Below are positions 17,402-25,584 of a DNA stretch of 64,000 nucleotides, piece after piece (positions within the stretch are counted from its first letter, which is position 1; each line of letters opens with the position of its first letter). The notes beneath the pieces were generated by a model. The model was not told where the DNA came from. It was given only the letters and a program-made list of their open reading frames with translations, and searched no databases. The stretch lies in assembly GCF_016482825.1 (NCBI RefSeq), contig NZ_JAEMNV010000010.1, positions 62,001 through 126,000 of the forward strand. The letters run 5' to 3'. The DNA is from Antrihabitans stalagmiti (GTDB taxonomy: Bacteria; Actinomycetota; Actinomycetes; Mycobacteriales; Mycobacteriaceae). The translations under genes and the position numbers were made by a program.

Positions 17402-18985
17402 ATGACCGAAACTCTTCCATCGCAGCAATCCTCAAGCCTGCCCGCAGGCTCGCTGCTCGGTGCAAACGACATCGTCGAGGCCGCAGGCCACCCCGTCGGC
17501 GGCGGCCTCATCAAGCCCGGATACGACCCCCAACTGACCAACGAGGACCTTGCGCCACTGCGTAAGCAGACCTGGGGGTCCTACAACATCTTCGCGTTCT
17601 GGATGTCCGACGTGCACTCCGTCGGCGGCTACGTCACCGCGGGCAGCCTCTTCGCCCTCGGACTGGCGAGCTGGCAGGTACTCATCGCCCTTGTGGTCGG
17701 CATCATGATCGTCTACTTCTTCTGCAACCTCGTCGCCCGCCCGAGCCAGGCAACAGGGGTGCCCTACCCCGTCATCTGCCGCAGCGTGTTCGGCGTCATG
17801 GGCGCCAACATTCCAGCAATCATCCGCGGCCTTATCGCTGTGGCCTGGTACGGAATTCAGACGTTCCTCGCATCAGCGGCACTCGACGTCGTCCTGATCA
17901 AACTGTTCCCGTCGCTCGCGCCCTATGCGGTGGTCGACGATTACGGCTTCCTCGGACTGCCACTGCTCGGCTGGGGCAGCTTCATATTGCTCTGGATACT
18001 GCAGGCCTGCGTGTTCTGGCGAGGAATGGAGTCGATCCGCAAGTTCATCGACTTCTGCGGTCCCGCAGTCTATGTCGTGATGTTCATGCTTTGCGGCTAC
18101 CTCATCTGGAAGGCCGGCTGGAGTGCGATCGACCTCAACCTCGGCGAAGTGAAGTACTCCGGCCTTGACGCCATCCCGGTCATTCTCGGTGCCATCGCGC
18201 TCGTCGTCTCCTACTTCTCGGGGCCGATGCTCAACTTCGGTGACTTCTCGCGCTACGGCAAGTCGTTCGAAGCAGTGAAGAAGGGCAACTTCCTCGGACT
18301 ACCGGTGAACTTCCTCGTCTTCTCGATCCTCGTCGTCGTCACCGCGTCGCTCACCCTCCCCGTTTTCGGTGAGCTGCTGACCGATCCGGTCGCGACGGTC
18401 GCGCGGATCGACAGCACATTCGCGATCGTTCTCGGCGCGCTGACCTTCACCATCGCGACGATCGGCATCAACATCGTCGCCAACTTCATCTCCCCCGCAT
18501 TCGACTTCTCGAACGTCAGCCCGCAGAAGATCAGCTGGCGCGCGGGCGGCATGATCGCCGCCGTCGGTTCCGTGCTGATCACACCGTGGAACCTCTACAA
18601 CAATCCCGATGTCATCCACTACACGCTCGAAACTCTGGGTGCGTTCATCGGACCGCTGTTCGGTGTCCTGATTGCCGACTACTACCTGGTCCGCAAGCAG
18701 CACATCGTGATCGACGATCTGTTCACCATGTCGAAGGAAGGCACGTACTGGTACACGAAGGGCTACAACCCTGCCGCGGTGATCGCGACGGCGATCGGTG
18801 CAGTCGTCGCGATGTTCCCGGTGCTCACGGCCGGTGACGTGTACGGCATGCACACGGCCGCGCAGTACAGCTGGTTCATCGGCTGCGGCCTCGGCTTCGC
18901 GATCTACTACCTGCTCGCAACCAGGTCCCGCCTGGCAGTGACCAACACAGCGCCGACCAATATCGCGCCGATCCCGGCGGCATAG
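17402..18985 (+). CDS. NCS1-family nucleobase/allantoin permease
   Basis: A 527-residue transporter of the nucleobase-cation-symport-1 family with about 12 membrane helices. Recognisable family segments are the N-terminal LTNEDLAPLRKQTWGSYNIF, the ligand-site helix region VAWYGIQTFLAS and the GPMLNFGDFSRYGKS loop. NCS1 members import allantoin, hydantoins, uracil or purines; neighbouring allantoin-degrading genes favour allantoin or a related ureide. GGGAG lies seven bases before the ATG. Ten bases separate it from the racemase gene, implying co-transcription. Confidence 0.92.
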   Translation: MTETLPSQQSSSLPAGSLLGANDIVEAAGHPVGGGLIKPGYDPQLTNEDLAPLRKQTWGSYNIFAFWMSDVHSVGGYVTAGSLFALGLASWQVLIALVVGIMIVYFFCNLVARPSQATGVPYPVICRSVFGVMGANIPAIIRGLIAVAWYGIQTFLASAALDVVLIKLFPSLAPYAVVDDYGFLGLPLLGWGSFILLWILQACVFWRGMESIRKFIDFCGPAVYVVMFMLCGYLIWKAGWSAIDLNLGEVKYSGLDAIPVILGAIALVVSYFSGPMLNFGDFSRYGKSFEAVKKGNFLGLPVNFLVFSILVVVTASLTLPVFGELLTDPVATVARIDSTFAIVLGALTFTIATIGINIVANFISPAFDFSNVSPQKISWRAGGMIAAVGSVLITPWNLYNNPDVIHYTLETLGAFIGPLFGVLIADYYLVRKQHIVIDDLFTMSKEGTYWYTKGYNPAAVIATAIGAVVAMFPVLTAGDVYGMHTAAQYSWFIGCGLGFAIYYLLATRSRLAVTNTAPTNIAPIPAA

Positions 18986-18995
18986 GCTCTCAGGC

Positions 18996-19733
18996 ATGCA
19001 TATTCGGCTCGTCAATCCGAACACGACGGCGACGATGACCGCGAAGATCGAGGAGTGTGCCAGGGCCGTCGCCGGTCCTGGCACGCTCGTCGATGCGGTC
19101 AATCCGGACATGGGTCCGGCATCGATCGAGAGTCATTACGACGAAGCTCTCGCCGTTCCCGGCCTACTGACCGAAATCGCGAAAGGTGAGGCAGCAGGTG
19201 TCGACGGCTACGTCGTCGCATGCTTCGGCGATCCAGGACTCGACGCTGCTCGCGAAATCGCACGCGGGCCGGTCATCGGAATGGCCGAAGCGGCCATGCA
19301 CATGGGCAGCTTCCTCGGCCGTGGCTTCAGCGTCGTCACGACGTTGGAACGTTCGGCGGGCCGGACGTGGGATCTCGCGGAACGGTATGGCATGCAACGG
19401 TTCTGCCGCGGTGTCCACGCCAGCGACATCCCTGTCCTCGACTTGGAAACCGATCCGGAGGCACGAAAGATCATCACCGAATCTGCTTTGCGGGCGATCG
19501 AGACCGACAACTCGGATGCGATCCTGCTCGGCTGCGCGGGTATGGCCGATCTGTGCCGTGAGATATCGGCCGAGATCGGCGTACCCGTCATCGACGGCGT
19601 TGCCGCTGGCACGACGTTGGTGGAATCGCTTGTGAGGCTGGGCCTTCGCAAGTCGGGCAGGGGTGAGTTCGCGACACCTCCACCCAAGGCCTACATCGGA
19701 CTGCTGCGCGAATTCGGTTCCGCCGCTGGATGA
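18996..19733 (+). CDS. Aspartate/glutamate/hydantoin racemase family (probable allantoin racemase)
   Basis: A 245-residue cofactor-independent racemase. The two catalytic cysteines of the family are seen in VVACFGDPGLDAAR and ILLGCAGMADLC, and the N-terminus MHIRLVNPNTT is the classic start of this group. Allantoin from urate is partly the wrong enantiomer for allantoinase, so a racemase beside the permease and PuuE allantoinase makes sense as an allantoin racemase; a hydantoin racemase role is the alternative. Its last 43 bases overlap the converging puuE gene. Confidence 0.88.
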   Translation: MHIRLVNPNTTATMTAKIEECARAVAGPGTLVDAVNPDMGPASIESHYDEALAVPGLLTEIAKGEAAGVDGYVVACFGDPGLDAAREIARGPVIGMAEAAMHMGSFLGRGFSVVTTLERSAGRTWDLAERYGMQRFCRGVHASDIPVLDLETDPEARKIITESALRAIETDNSDAILLGCAGMADLCREISAEIGVPVIDGVAAGTTLVESLVRLGLRKSGRGEFATPPPKAYIGLLREFGSAAG

Positions 19734-20635
19734 GTGGTGCGCCAATGCTCGGCGATGTCGATCCGCTTCGCGATCCAGACCCGCTCGTGCGACTGGACGT
19801 GATCGAGGAAGCGTTCCAGAGCTGCGGTCCGCGCTGGTCGACCGACTATCCGGCAGTGCAAGCCGATCGACAGCATCTTCGGCGTTCCCGCAACACCCTC
19901 CGCGTACAGCACGTCGAAGGCGTCGCGGAGGTGGGCGAAGAACTGATCGCCGCTGGGAAAGCCTGCGGCAGAAGCGAATCGCATGTCGTTGGTGTCGAGC
20001 GTGTAGGGAACGACGAGATGGTCGGTGCCCTGCACCTCGACCCAGTACGGCAGGTCGTCGGCGTAGGAATCGGAGTCGTAGACGAAGCCTCCGTGCTCGA
20101 CGACGAGATCGCGGGTCTGCGGTGAATCGCGTCCCGTGTACCAACCGAGCGGTGCAGCACCGGTCAGCTCGCGAAGGATAGAGACGGCCTCGTGCAGGTC
20201 GGCCCGTTCCTCGTCACGATCGGTCAGTTGATACGACGCCCACCGCAGGCCGTGGCAGGCGATCTCGTGACCGAGTTCGGCGAACGCCGCAACCGCTTCG
20301 GGATTGCGCTGCATCGCACGCGCGACCGCGAAGATGGTGAGTGGCAGCTTGCGTCGTTCGAAGACCCTGAGCACACGCCACAGTCCCGCCCTCGACCCGT
20401 ACTCGTAGAGCGACTCCATGCTCATGTGCCGATTCGGAAAGGCCTGCGCCGGAGTGATTTCCGATAGGAAGGTCTCCGAAGCCTCGGCACCGTCGAGAAC
20501 GTTGTTCTCGCCGCCCTCCTCGTAGTTCAGGACGAACTGCACGGCGATACGTGCACCGTCCGGCCACTGCGGATCCGGCGGATGCGGTCCGTAGCCGACC
20601 ATGTCACGCGGGTAGTCACGCTGATACTCGGTCAC
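19691..20635 (-). CDS. puuE: Allantoinase, polysaccharide-deacetylase type (PuuE)
   Basis: A 314-residue NodB-fold hydrolase that opens allantoin to allantoate without the metallo-amidohydrolase scaffold. The hallmark N-terminus YPRDMVGYGPHPPDPQWPDGA and the LNYEEGGENNVLDG segment are diagnostic of PuuE rather than of chitin deacetylases. GTG start 9 bases after the allantoicase stop, so it is the last gene of the hydrolase-DUF6986-allantoicase-puuE unit. Its 3' end overlaps the racemase gene on the other strand by 43 bases. Confidence 0.93.
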   Translation of the reverse strand: MTEYQRDYPRDMVGYGPHPPDPQWPDGARIAVQFVLNYEEGGENNVLDGAEASETFLSEITPAQAFPNRHMSMESLYEYGSRAGLWRVLRVFERRKLPLTIFAVARAMQRNPEAVAAFAELGHEIACHGLRWASYQLTDRDEERADLHEAVSILRELTGAAPLGWYTGRDSPQTRDLVVEHGGFVYDSDSYADDLPYWVEVQGTDHLVVPYTLDTNDMRFASAAGFPSGDQFFAHLRDAFDVLYAEGVAGTPKMLSIGLHCRIVGRPARTAALERFLDHVQSHERVWIAKRIDIAEHWRTTHPAAEPNSRSSPM

Positions 20636-20644
20636 GCTACGACG

Positions 20645-21658
20645 CTACCGCCAACGGCGTTCGATCTCAGCGAAAGCGGCGTCGGTCAGCGTGCCGAACA
20701 ATCGCAACCGTGCCAGACCGCCATCCGGGTAGATGTCGAGCCGGACGTCCGTCACGGGCACTGCGTCGTCGACGAGGAAACGGTGCCTGGTGTCGGCTCG
20801 CAATGTCGTGCGATCCAACAGGTCGATCCACTCACCGGCTTCGGTCTTGCCACGCAGCGCAGCGGCGCCGGGGCTGTTGCCGACGAAGTAGGACGTGTCG
20901 ATCTCGGCGAGCCTGATCGTTCCGGCACCGGCAAGCTTCACCTGGACCCAATCGTTGGCTCCGTCGCGACGCCGAGCGGTCTCCCAGCCGTCGCCCATCA
21001 CCTTCGCCACACCGGGAAACAACAGGTTCTGCGGGGAGCTGTAGAACCGATTCGAGCAATCGGTGACCATCGCGCCGTTTTCGAGTGCGGCGAGGTCGAG
21101 CGGTCCGGCACCGAGTAGACGCGGATCGGGACGACCCTCGCCGTGCACGCGGAACCTCGCAACTCCCCCGTCCGGGTACATCGTGAGTTTCACGTGCGTC
21201 CAACGCTTATCCGATGCCACGTCGAACGGGTTGCGAGTGTCGCCGTACACCTTGCTGCGGGGAACCAGTGTCGTCCAGTCGGTCCGCGCGGCGATGTCGG
21301 CAGGATCCGGATAGCCGTCGACGACGATGCCTTCGACAGACACCTCCGGCGGGAAGTTGCCCTTGAACCACGCTGTGTCGACGACGACGCCGTGGATGAC
21401 ACCAGCAACTCCGAGTCGCACAACTGCTTCGTCGACCCCGTCCTCACGTCGGCGGCGCGTCTCCCAGCCGTCGTAGATCTGACCCTTGTGGCCGAACGTC
21501 GCAGGTTGATACACCGACGGACCCGGGCGGATCAGGTTCTCCTTCTCGGCGAACAGTTCGTCGTTCGCCCAGATCACCGCTCCACCGAGTGGTCGCAGTG
21601 CGAGGTCGGGAAGCATTGTGAAATCGGGCATCCGAACGGAACTTCGGTCCGCGGTCAT
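20645..21658 (-). CDS. alc: Allantoicase
   Basis: A 337-residue enzyme that hydrolyses allantoate to ureidoglycolate and urea. It is built of two related jelly-roll repeats: the first ends near VKLTMYPDGGVARFRVHGEG and the second near VRLDIYPDGGLARLRLFG, the expected duplicated pattern; IYDGWETRRRRE and MGDGWETARRR mark the start of each repeat core. Its ATG overlaps the DUF6986 stop as ATGA, indicating translational coupling, and puuE follows after 9 bases. Confidence 0.95.
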   Translation of the reverse strand: MTADRSSVRMPDFTMLPDLALRPLGGAVIWANDELFAEKENLIRPGPSVYQPATFGHKGQIYDGWETRRRREDGVDEAVVRLGVAGVIHGVVVDTAWFKGNFPPEVSVEGIVVDGYPDPADIAARTDWTTLVPRSKVYGDTRNPFDVASDKRWTHVKLTMYPDGGVARFRVHGEGRPDPRLLGAGPLDLAALENGAMVTDCSNRFYSSPQNLLFPGVAKVMGDGWETARRRDGANDWVQVKLAGAGTIRLAEIDTSYFVGNSPGAAALRGKTEAGEWIDLLDRTTLRADTRHRFLVDDAVPVTDVRLDIYPDGGLARLRLFGTLTDAAFAEIERRWR

Positions 21659-22890
21659 CGTGTCCTTCCAACCAACTCGTCGAGTACATCGTGCCGAGCA
21701 CTCGGCGCGAGGTCGAGTAAGTCTTGCTCATCGAACGCCCGAGCATCGATTCCTCGCAGCACAACCTTCGCGAGCGCCTGCGCGGTTGCCGGCTCGTCGA
21801 CAACGTCACCGCCCTGCTTGTCGAGGTACGCCTGCAGTCGCGGAGCCGCAGCGTTCAGCGCCGTGCGGTAAAAGGCGAACGTTGCCAGCCAGCGGGTCGC
21901 CAAGTGCCCTGGGTGCATATCCCAACCCTGGTAGTAGCCGCGCTCCAGCGATCGAGTGACGAGCCGATAGTGGCGTCCGATCGCGTCGGCGACAGCGGTG
22001 GCCGAGCCGGTGGGATTGACCTGCGTCGAGCCGTCGCACACCCACACCCCGGTTTGCGCTGCCGCAGCAAGCATTACGGCCTTGGCATGGTCTGCGACGG
22101 GATGCTCGAGTGACTGCTGAATCGATGCGATGCCGAGCGCGGCACTGTAATCGTAAGTGCCGTAATGCAACGCGGTGCACCGACCGTCGGCGAGGTGGAT
22201 CGCCTTCGCAACGGTCGCAGCACCGTCGCGGCCGAGTATCGCCTGCGGACTTTCGATCTGCAGCTCGAATCGCAGTGTGTGCGATGGCAATCCGTGCACG
22301 TCCTCCACTTCTTCGCACAGCAGGACGGCCGCGGTCACCTGTTCGGCGACACGAAGCTTGGGAATCGTGAAGACGAAACCGGCGGGTACACCGCCTGCGC
22401 CGTCGAGCACCAACTCGAGGGTGCGCAGCGACCGCGCGAACTCGTCGGTCGTCAGTCCGCGGATCCTGATGCCGCACCACGGCGGTCCGCCTGCGACCTC
22501 ACGCAATGCTTGGAACGTCGCGCCGGCACGCCGGGCATCGTGATCTTCCACGGCATCCGGACGTCGACCGTAGCCGTCCTCGAAGTCGATACGTAGATCC
22601 TGGATCGGGTTGCGGGCCAGCATGTCCCGGACTCTCGGCAGCGCGCCCGATATGTCCAATGCAGTGAAGAGCTCGGGGTGGTCGGCGATGAGTTCGCCGG
22701 CGCCACGACCCCATTCCGACGGTGTTTCGGGTGTTGCGTCGGCGGCGCTGACATACACGGTGTGCAGCGGCTGTACCTCGGGCCGGTCGTGCCGATAGTG
22801 CAGGGCGAGGTCGGCGTCGACGGCACGCAGGACGGCACCGATTCGGTCGATACGTTCTCGCGGTGCGGATGCGTCGGGATTCGGTGGCAC
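21655..22890 (-). CDS. DUF6986 protein, CitE/HpcH-aldolase superfamily
   Basis: A protein of ~411 residues with a TIM-barrel CitE-like core: LRIDFEDGYG, RFELQIESPQAILG (the metal-ligand Glu region) and ALHYGTYDYSAALG (Asp ligand), then a long C-terminal helical part with PGHLATRWLATFAFYR. It is translationally coupled (ATGA) to allantoicase. Nothing else here encodes ureidoglycolate lyase or malate synthase, so it may act on ureidoglycolate or consume the glyoxylate it yields; this is inference. The GTG at 22890 with GGAG upstream is chosen; the open frame to 22968 merely reads through a palindromic repeat. Confidence 0.82.
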   Translation of the reverse strand: MPPNPDASAPRERIDRIGAVLRAVDADLALHYRHDRPEVQPLHTVYVSAADATPETPSEWGRGAGELIADHPELFTALDISGALPRVRDMLARNPIQDLRIDFEDGYGRRPDAVEDHDARRAGATFQALREVAGGPPWCGIRIRGLTTDEFARSLRTLELVLDGAGGVPAGFVFTIPKLRVAEQVTAAVLLCEEVEDVHGLPSHTLRFELQIESPQAILGRDGAATVAKAIHLADGRCTALHYGTYDYSAALGIASIQQSLEHPVADHAKAVMLAAAAQTGVWVCDGSTQVNPTGSATAVADAIGRHYRLVTRSLERGYYQGWDMHPGHLATRWLATFAFYRTALNAAAPRLQAYLDKQGGDVVDEPATAQALAKVVLRGIDARAFDEQDLLDLAPSARHDVLDELVGRTR

Positions 22891-22913
22891 GGCTCCATCG
22901 TCGCAGAACGTAG

Positions 22914-22983
22914 GGCGCTTCGCGCCTCGTGAGTCCTTTCGGAGGGCCCGACCTCCGAAAGGACTCACGAGCGGCGTAGCCGC
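22914..22983. repeat. Dispersed triple-hairpin palindromic element, copy 2
   Basis: Three adjacent hairpins: GGCGC-TTC-GCGCC (22914-22926), a perfect 20-bp central stem CTCGTGAGTCCTTTCGGAGG (22926-22945) with loop GCCCGA and complement at 22952-22971, and GCGGC-GTA-GCCGC (22971-22983). It abuts the stop codon of the metallo-beta-lactamase-fold gene with no gap and precedes the DUF6986 gene. It could act as a terminator. Copies at 15683, 48791 and 54834. Confidence 0.9.
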
Positions 22984-23886
22984 CTAGAAGGAAATCGCTT
23001 CTCCACGTGGCAGTTGTACGAGGCGGGTGCCGTAGTCACGTCCAAGGCCGGCGACGTCGTCGAGAAACTGCGGCCACTCCAGCCGCGGCACCGGCTTCGG
23101 CGGCCTGTCCTGTGATTCCAGGAAATTGTCGTGGTGGCACGGGATGAACACCTTCGGACGCAGTTGCGCTCCGATTCTGGCGAAGTAGTCGGGTGTGCCC
23201 TGACGCGCGGCAAGGCAGGCGATCACGACATCGACGGGCTGCTGACGAGCGAAAGGTTCGGGTTCGAAGCCTGCGCTGGTGTGCAGATAAAACGATGTGT
23301 CCGCGAAGGTCACCCGGTAGGAGAAGACCTGACCGCGCGGCCAGCGAAACGGGCTGCGCGGCATGCCTGTGCCGCGGAGTTCGATCACATCGATCTTGCT
23401 TGCCACCGGCACGATGCCGTGCCGCGACGCCACTGCTTCGACCCGAAAAGGACCGACAGTCAGCTGCTCACCGTCGACGACCGTATGCAGCTGCGATTCA
23501 CCGATGCCTTGCCGCCGAACGATTTCCGTCGTCGTCTCGCTGCCGTAGACCACAGCGCTCGGACTGATCGTCGCGACTTCGGCGACATCCATCGCATGAT
23601 CCCAATGGGTGTGCCCGACGAATATCGCGGACATGTCGGCGAACGACCGCCGGACCCGCTCACCGTCGGAACGCGCCGACCGGAAGAAGGTGTCGACGAA
23701 TCCAGGATTGCTGACGAACGGATCGAAGCAGATTCGCGTGCCCTCGTAGGCGAGCACGATGCCTGCACATCCCGTCCATGTGATCGTTGCGCCGATCGGC
23801 TCGTCGCGGAGCCAACCCGGCGCTGGGCCGTCGGTCGGAAAGATGTCGGCGGGAGCTCCCGCGGTCGGTGCGGTCATTGCCGCCAT
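22984..23886 (-). CDS. Metallo-beta-lactamase-fold hydrolase (UlaG-like)
   Basis: A ~300-residue MBL-fold protein. The zinc motif is present as FVGHTHWDHAMD (HxHxDH), with further His in VASRHGIV and IPCHHDNF. The compact beta_lactamase_2 layout resembles the UlaG lactonase group; the substrate is unknown. It heads the minus-strand run that continues with DUF6986, allantoicase and PuuE, although the palindromic element after its stop may separate it transcriptionally. Start uncertain: ATG at 23886 or 23877, or 23901 (MCLGCMAAM); the open frame to 24144 lies antisense to the divergent peptidase gene and is rejected. Confidence 0.82.
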   Translation of the reverse strand: MAAMTAPTAGAPADIFPTDGPAPGWLRDEPIGATITWTGCAGIVLAYEGTRICFDPFVSNPGFVDTFFRSARSDGERVRRSFADMSAIFVGHTHWDHAMDVAEVATISPSAVVYGSETTTEIVRRQGIGESQLHTVVDGEQLTVGPFRVEAVASRHGIVPVASKIDVIELRGTGMPRSPFRWPRGQVFSYRVTFADTSFYLHTSAGFEPEPFARQQPVDVVIACLAARQGTPDYFARIGAQLRPKVFIPCHHDNFLESQDRPPKPVPRLEWPQFLDDVAGLGRDYGTRLVQLPRGEAISF

Positions 23887-23937
23887 ACAGCCGAGGCACA
23901 TCGTTCGGATGCTACGGCGGTCCGAGCGTGATGCGCC

Positions 23938-23963
23938 TGTGGATGAGCAGATAGTTATCCACA
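23938..23963. promoter_or_regulatory. Inverted pair of DnaA-box sequences
   Basis: TTATCCACA at 23955-23963 is a perfect classical DnaA box, and TGTGGATGA at 23938-23946 is its inverse with one mismatch. They lie in the promoter region between the divergent MBL-fold and M23 peptidase genes. This may be a DnaA-controlled promoter rather than an origin, since no dnaA, dnaN or AT-rich unwinding region is near. Confidence 0.5.
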
Positions 23964-24013
23964 TTCGGTGATCGGCACTGTCGCACCCATGGCCGCAGCA
24001 CAACGCTGAACGG

Positions 24014-24499
24014 ATGCGGAAACACCTCGTGGCGACTTGGCTGGCTCTCGCGGTCGTCTGCAGTTCGCCGGCCGGCGCCGCCCCGCGTGGCGAGTACGAC
24101 TGGCCGCTACGCCCGCGACCGCAGGTGGTGACCCCATTCGACAACCCCGAACGTGACTGGCTCCCCGGTCACCGCGGCGTCGACCTCGCCGGCGCACCCG
24201 GTCAATCCGTTGTGGCCGCGGGCGACGGCATCGTCGTGTTCGCGGGCACGGTCGCAGGTAAGCCGGTCGTCTCGATCGACCACGTCGGCGGCTTGCGCAC
24301 CACCTACGAGCCGGTCGACGCGTCGGTGTCCGTCGGTCGACGGGTCGGTCGCGGACAGCCCATCGGAACGCTGGAAGGAGGCCATCCCGGCTGTCCGGCG
24401 TCGGCCTGCCTGCACTGGGGTCTGCGCCGCGACAGGGAGTACCTCGACCCGCTCGGATTGCTGCACACCCTGCCGATCAGGTTGAAACCCATTGGCTAG
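24014..24499 (+). CDS. Secreted M23-family peptidase (LytM-like)
   Basis: A 161-residue exported protein with a signal peptide (res. 1-23, cleavage after AGA) and almost nothing but an M23 domain. The zinc ligands appear as HRGVDL (His 53, Asp 57) and CLHWG (His 134), the HWG form usual in actinobacteria. It probably cuts peptidoglycan cross-bridges or activates another hydrolase. A small M23 protein stands between tsf and xerC in mycobacteria too, so this gene belongs to the conserved backbone. It converges on xerC, 11 bases apart. Confidence 0.9.
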   Translation: MRKHLVATWLALAVVCSSPAGAAPRGEYDWPLRPRPQVVTPFDNPERDWLPGHRGVDLAGAPGQSVVAAGDGIVVFAGTVAGKPVVSIDHVGGLRTTYEPVDASVSVGRRVGRGQPIGTLEGGHPGCPASACLHWGLRRDREYLDPLGLLHTLPIRLKPIG

Positions 24500-24510
24500 C
24501 AGAGACACCG

Positions 24511-25437
24511 CTACGCGCGCGGGTGCGCCTGATCGTGGACCTTGCGCAACCGGGCAACCGAGACGTGGGTGTAGAGCTGTGTCGTCGCGAGGCTGGCATG
24601 GCCGAGCAACTCCTGCACGATCCTCAGGTCCGCACCACCTTCGAGCAAATGTGTTGCCGCGGAATGCCTCAACCCGTGCGGACCGATGTCGGGCGCACCG
24701 GGAATCGCCGAGACGGTCTCGTGCACAACGGTCCTCGCTTGGCGCTGGTCGATACGTTTGCCTCGTTTGCCGAGCAGCAGCGCGCGATCCGACTCGGGGG
24801 TCGCCAGCTCGGGTCGCCCGAACCGCAACCAGGTCTCGACCGCTTCGGCGGCCGGGCGACCGAACGGCACCGACCGCTCCTTGTTGCCCTTGCCGATCAC
24901 CCTGACCAGCTGACGGTCACGGTCGACGTCGTCGATGTCGAGGCCACACAGCTCCCCTACCCGAATGCCGGTCGAGTACAGCATCTCCACGATCAGCCGG
25001 TCCCGCACGGCGAGCGGATCGTGTTGGGCTGCGCCCAGTTCCGCGGCGTCCATCGCGTCTGCCGCCTGTTGCTGCCGAAGCACGGCAGGCAACGGCCGCA
25101 ACGCCTTTGCCGAGGCGAGACGCGTACCCGGGTCGGCCGAAATTCGGCCGGTGCGGGTAAGCCACGCAGTGAACGTACGGGCAGACGAGGTCCGTCGAGC
25201 CATCGTCGTTCGGGCCGCGCCGCTCTTCGACTGCGCTGCAAGCCACGACCTGAGCAACCGCAGATCGATATCCGTCAGCTGCGCTTCCGGCATCTGGGCC
25301 ACCAGATGGGTGAGCAGCGCAGTCACATCGGCGACGTACGCCCGGACCGTATGCGCCGACCGACCACGCTGCAGCCGAAGATGTTCGGCGAACGCATCGA
25401 CGTCCGCCCGCATCGAATCCGGCAGTTCCGCAGTCAT
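24511..25437 (-). CDS. xerC: Tyrosine recombinase XerC
   Basis: A 308-residue site-specific recombinase resolving chromosome dimers at dif with XerD. The N-terminal SAM-like core-binding domain (res. 10-100) is followed by the catalytic domain with all active-site residues: Arg 159 (STGIRVGEL), Lys 183, His 254 and Arg 257 (HGLRHS), His 280 ([11 protein letters not shown]) and Tyr 289 (LYTHV). ATG at 25437 gives the normal family length; the open frame extends to 26328 antisense to the ABC ATPase and is not coding. Its place before dprA and yifB is conserved, so it is not a mobile-element integrase. Confidence 0.95.
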   Translation of the reverse strand: MTAELPDSMRADVDAFAEHLRLQRGRSAHTVRAYVADVTALLTHLVAQMPEAQLTDIDLRLLRSWLAAQSKSGAARTTMARRTSSARTFTAWLTRTGRISADPGTRLASAKALRPLPAVLRQQQAADAMDAAELGAAQHDPLAVRDRLIVEMLYSTGIRVGELCGLDIDDVDRDRQLVRVIGKGNKERSVPFGRPAAEAVETWLRFGRPELATPESDRALLLGKRGKRIDQRQARTVVHETVSAIPGAPDIGPHGLRHSAATHLLEGGADLRIVQELLGHASLATTQLYTHVSVARLRKVHDQAHPRA

Positions 25438-25584
25438 GGCCCAACAGTCGCTGCCCGTGCCCGCGCATGCAAGCTGGCTCGCCGGTCGACAAAGAACCGG
25501 TACAGACCCTGCCCGCGTAACGTCCCCGCAACTCTGACGGTCCGACGCGCAACCTCGACGCAACCACGGACTCCTACTGTGCGA

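Noticed and set aside
22914-22983. Reading the palindromic elements as ordinary intrinsic terminators only
   Set aside because: They may terminate transcription, but the same 70-bp three-hairpin design and arm sequence at four unrelated loci shows common descent, which independent terminators would not share.
23938-23963. Replication origin
   Set aside because: Only two DnaA-box-like sequences, no AT-rich region, and no dnaA, dnaN, rpmH or recF nearby.
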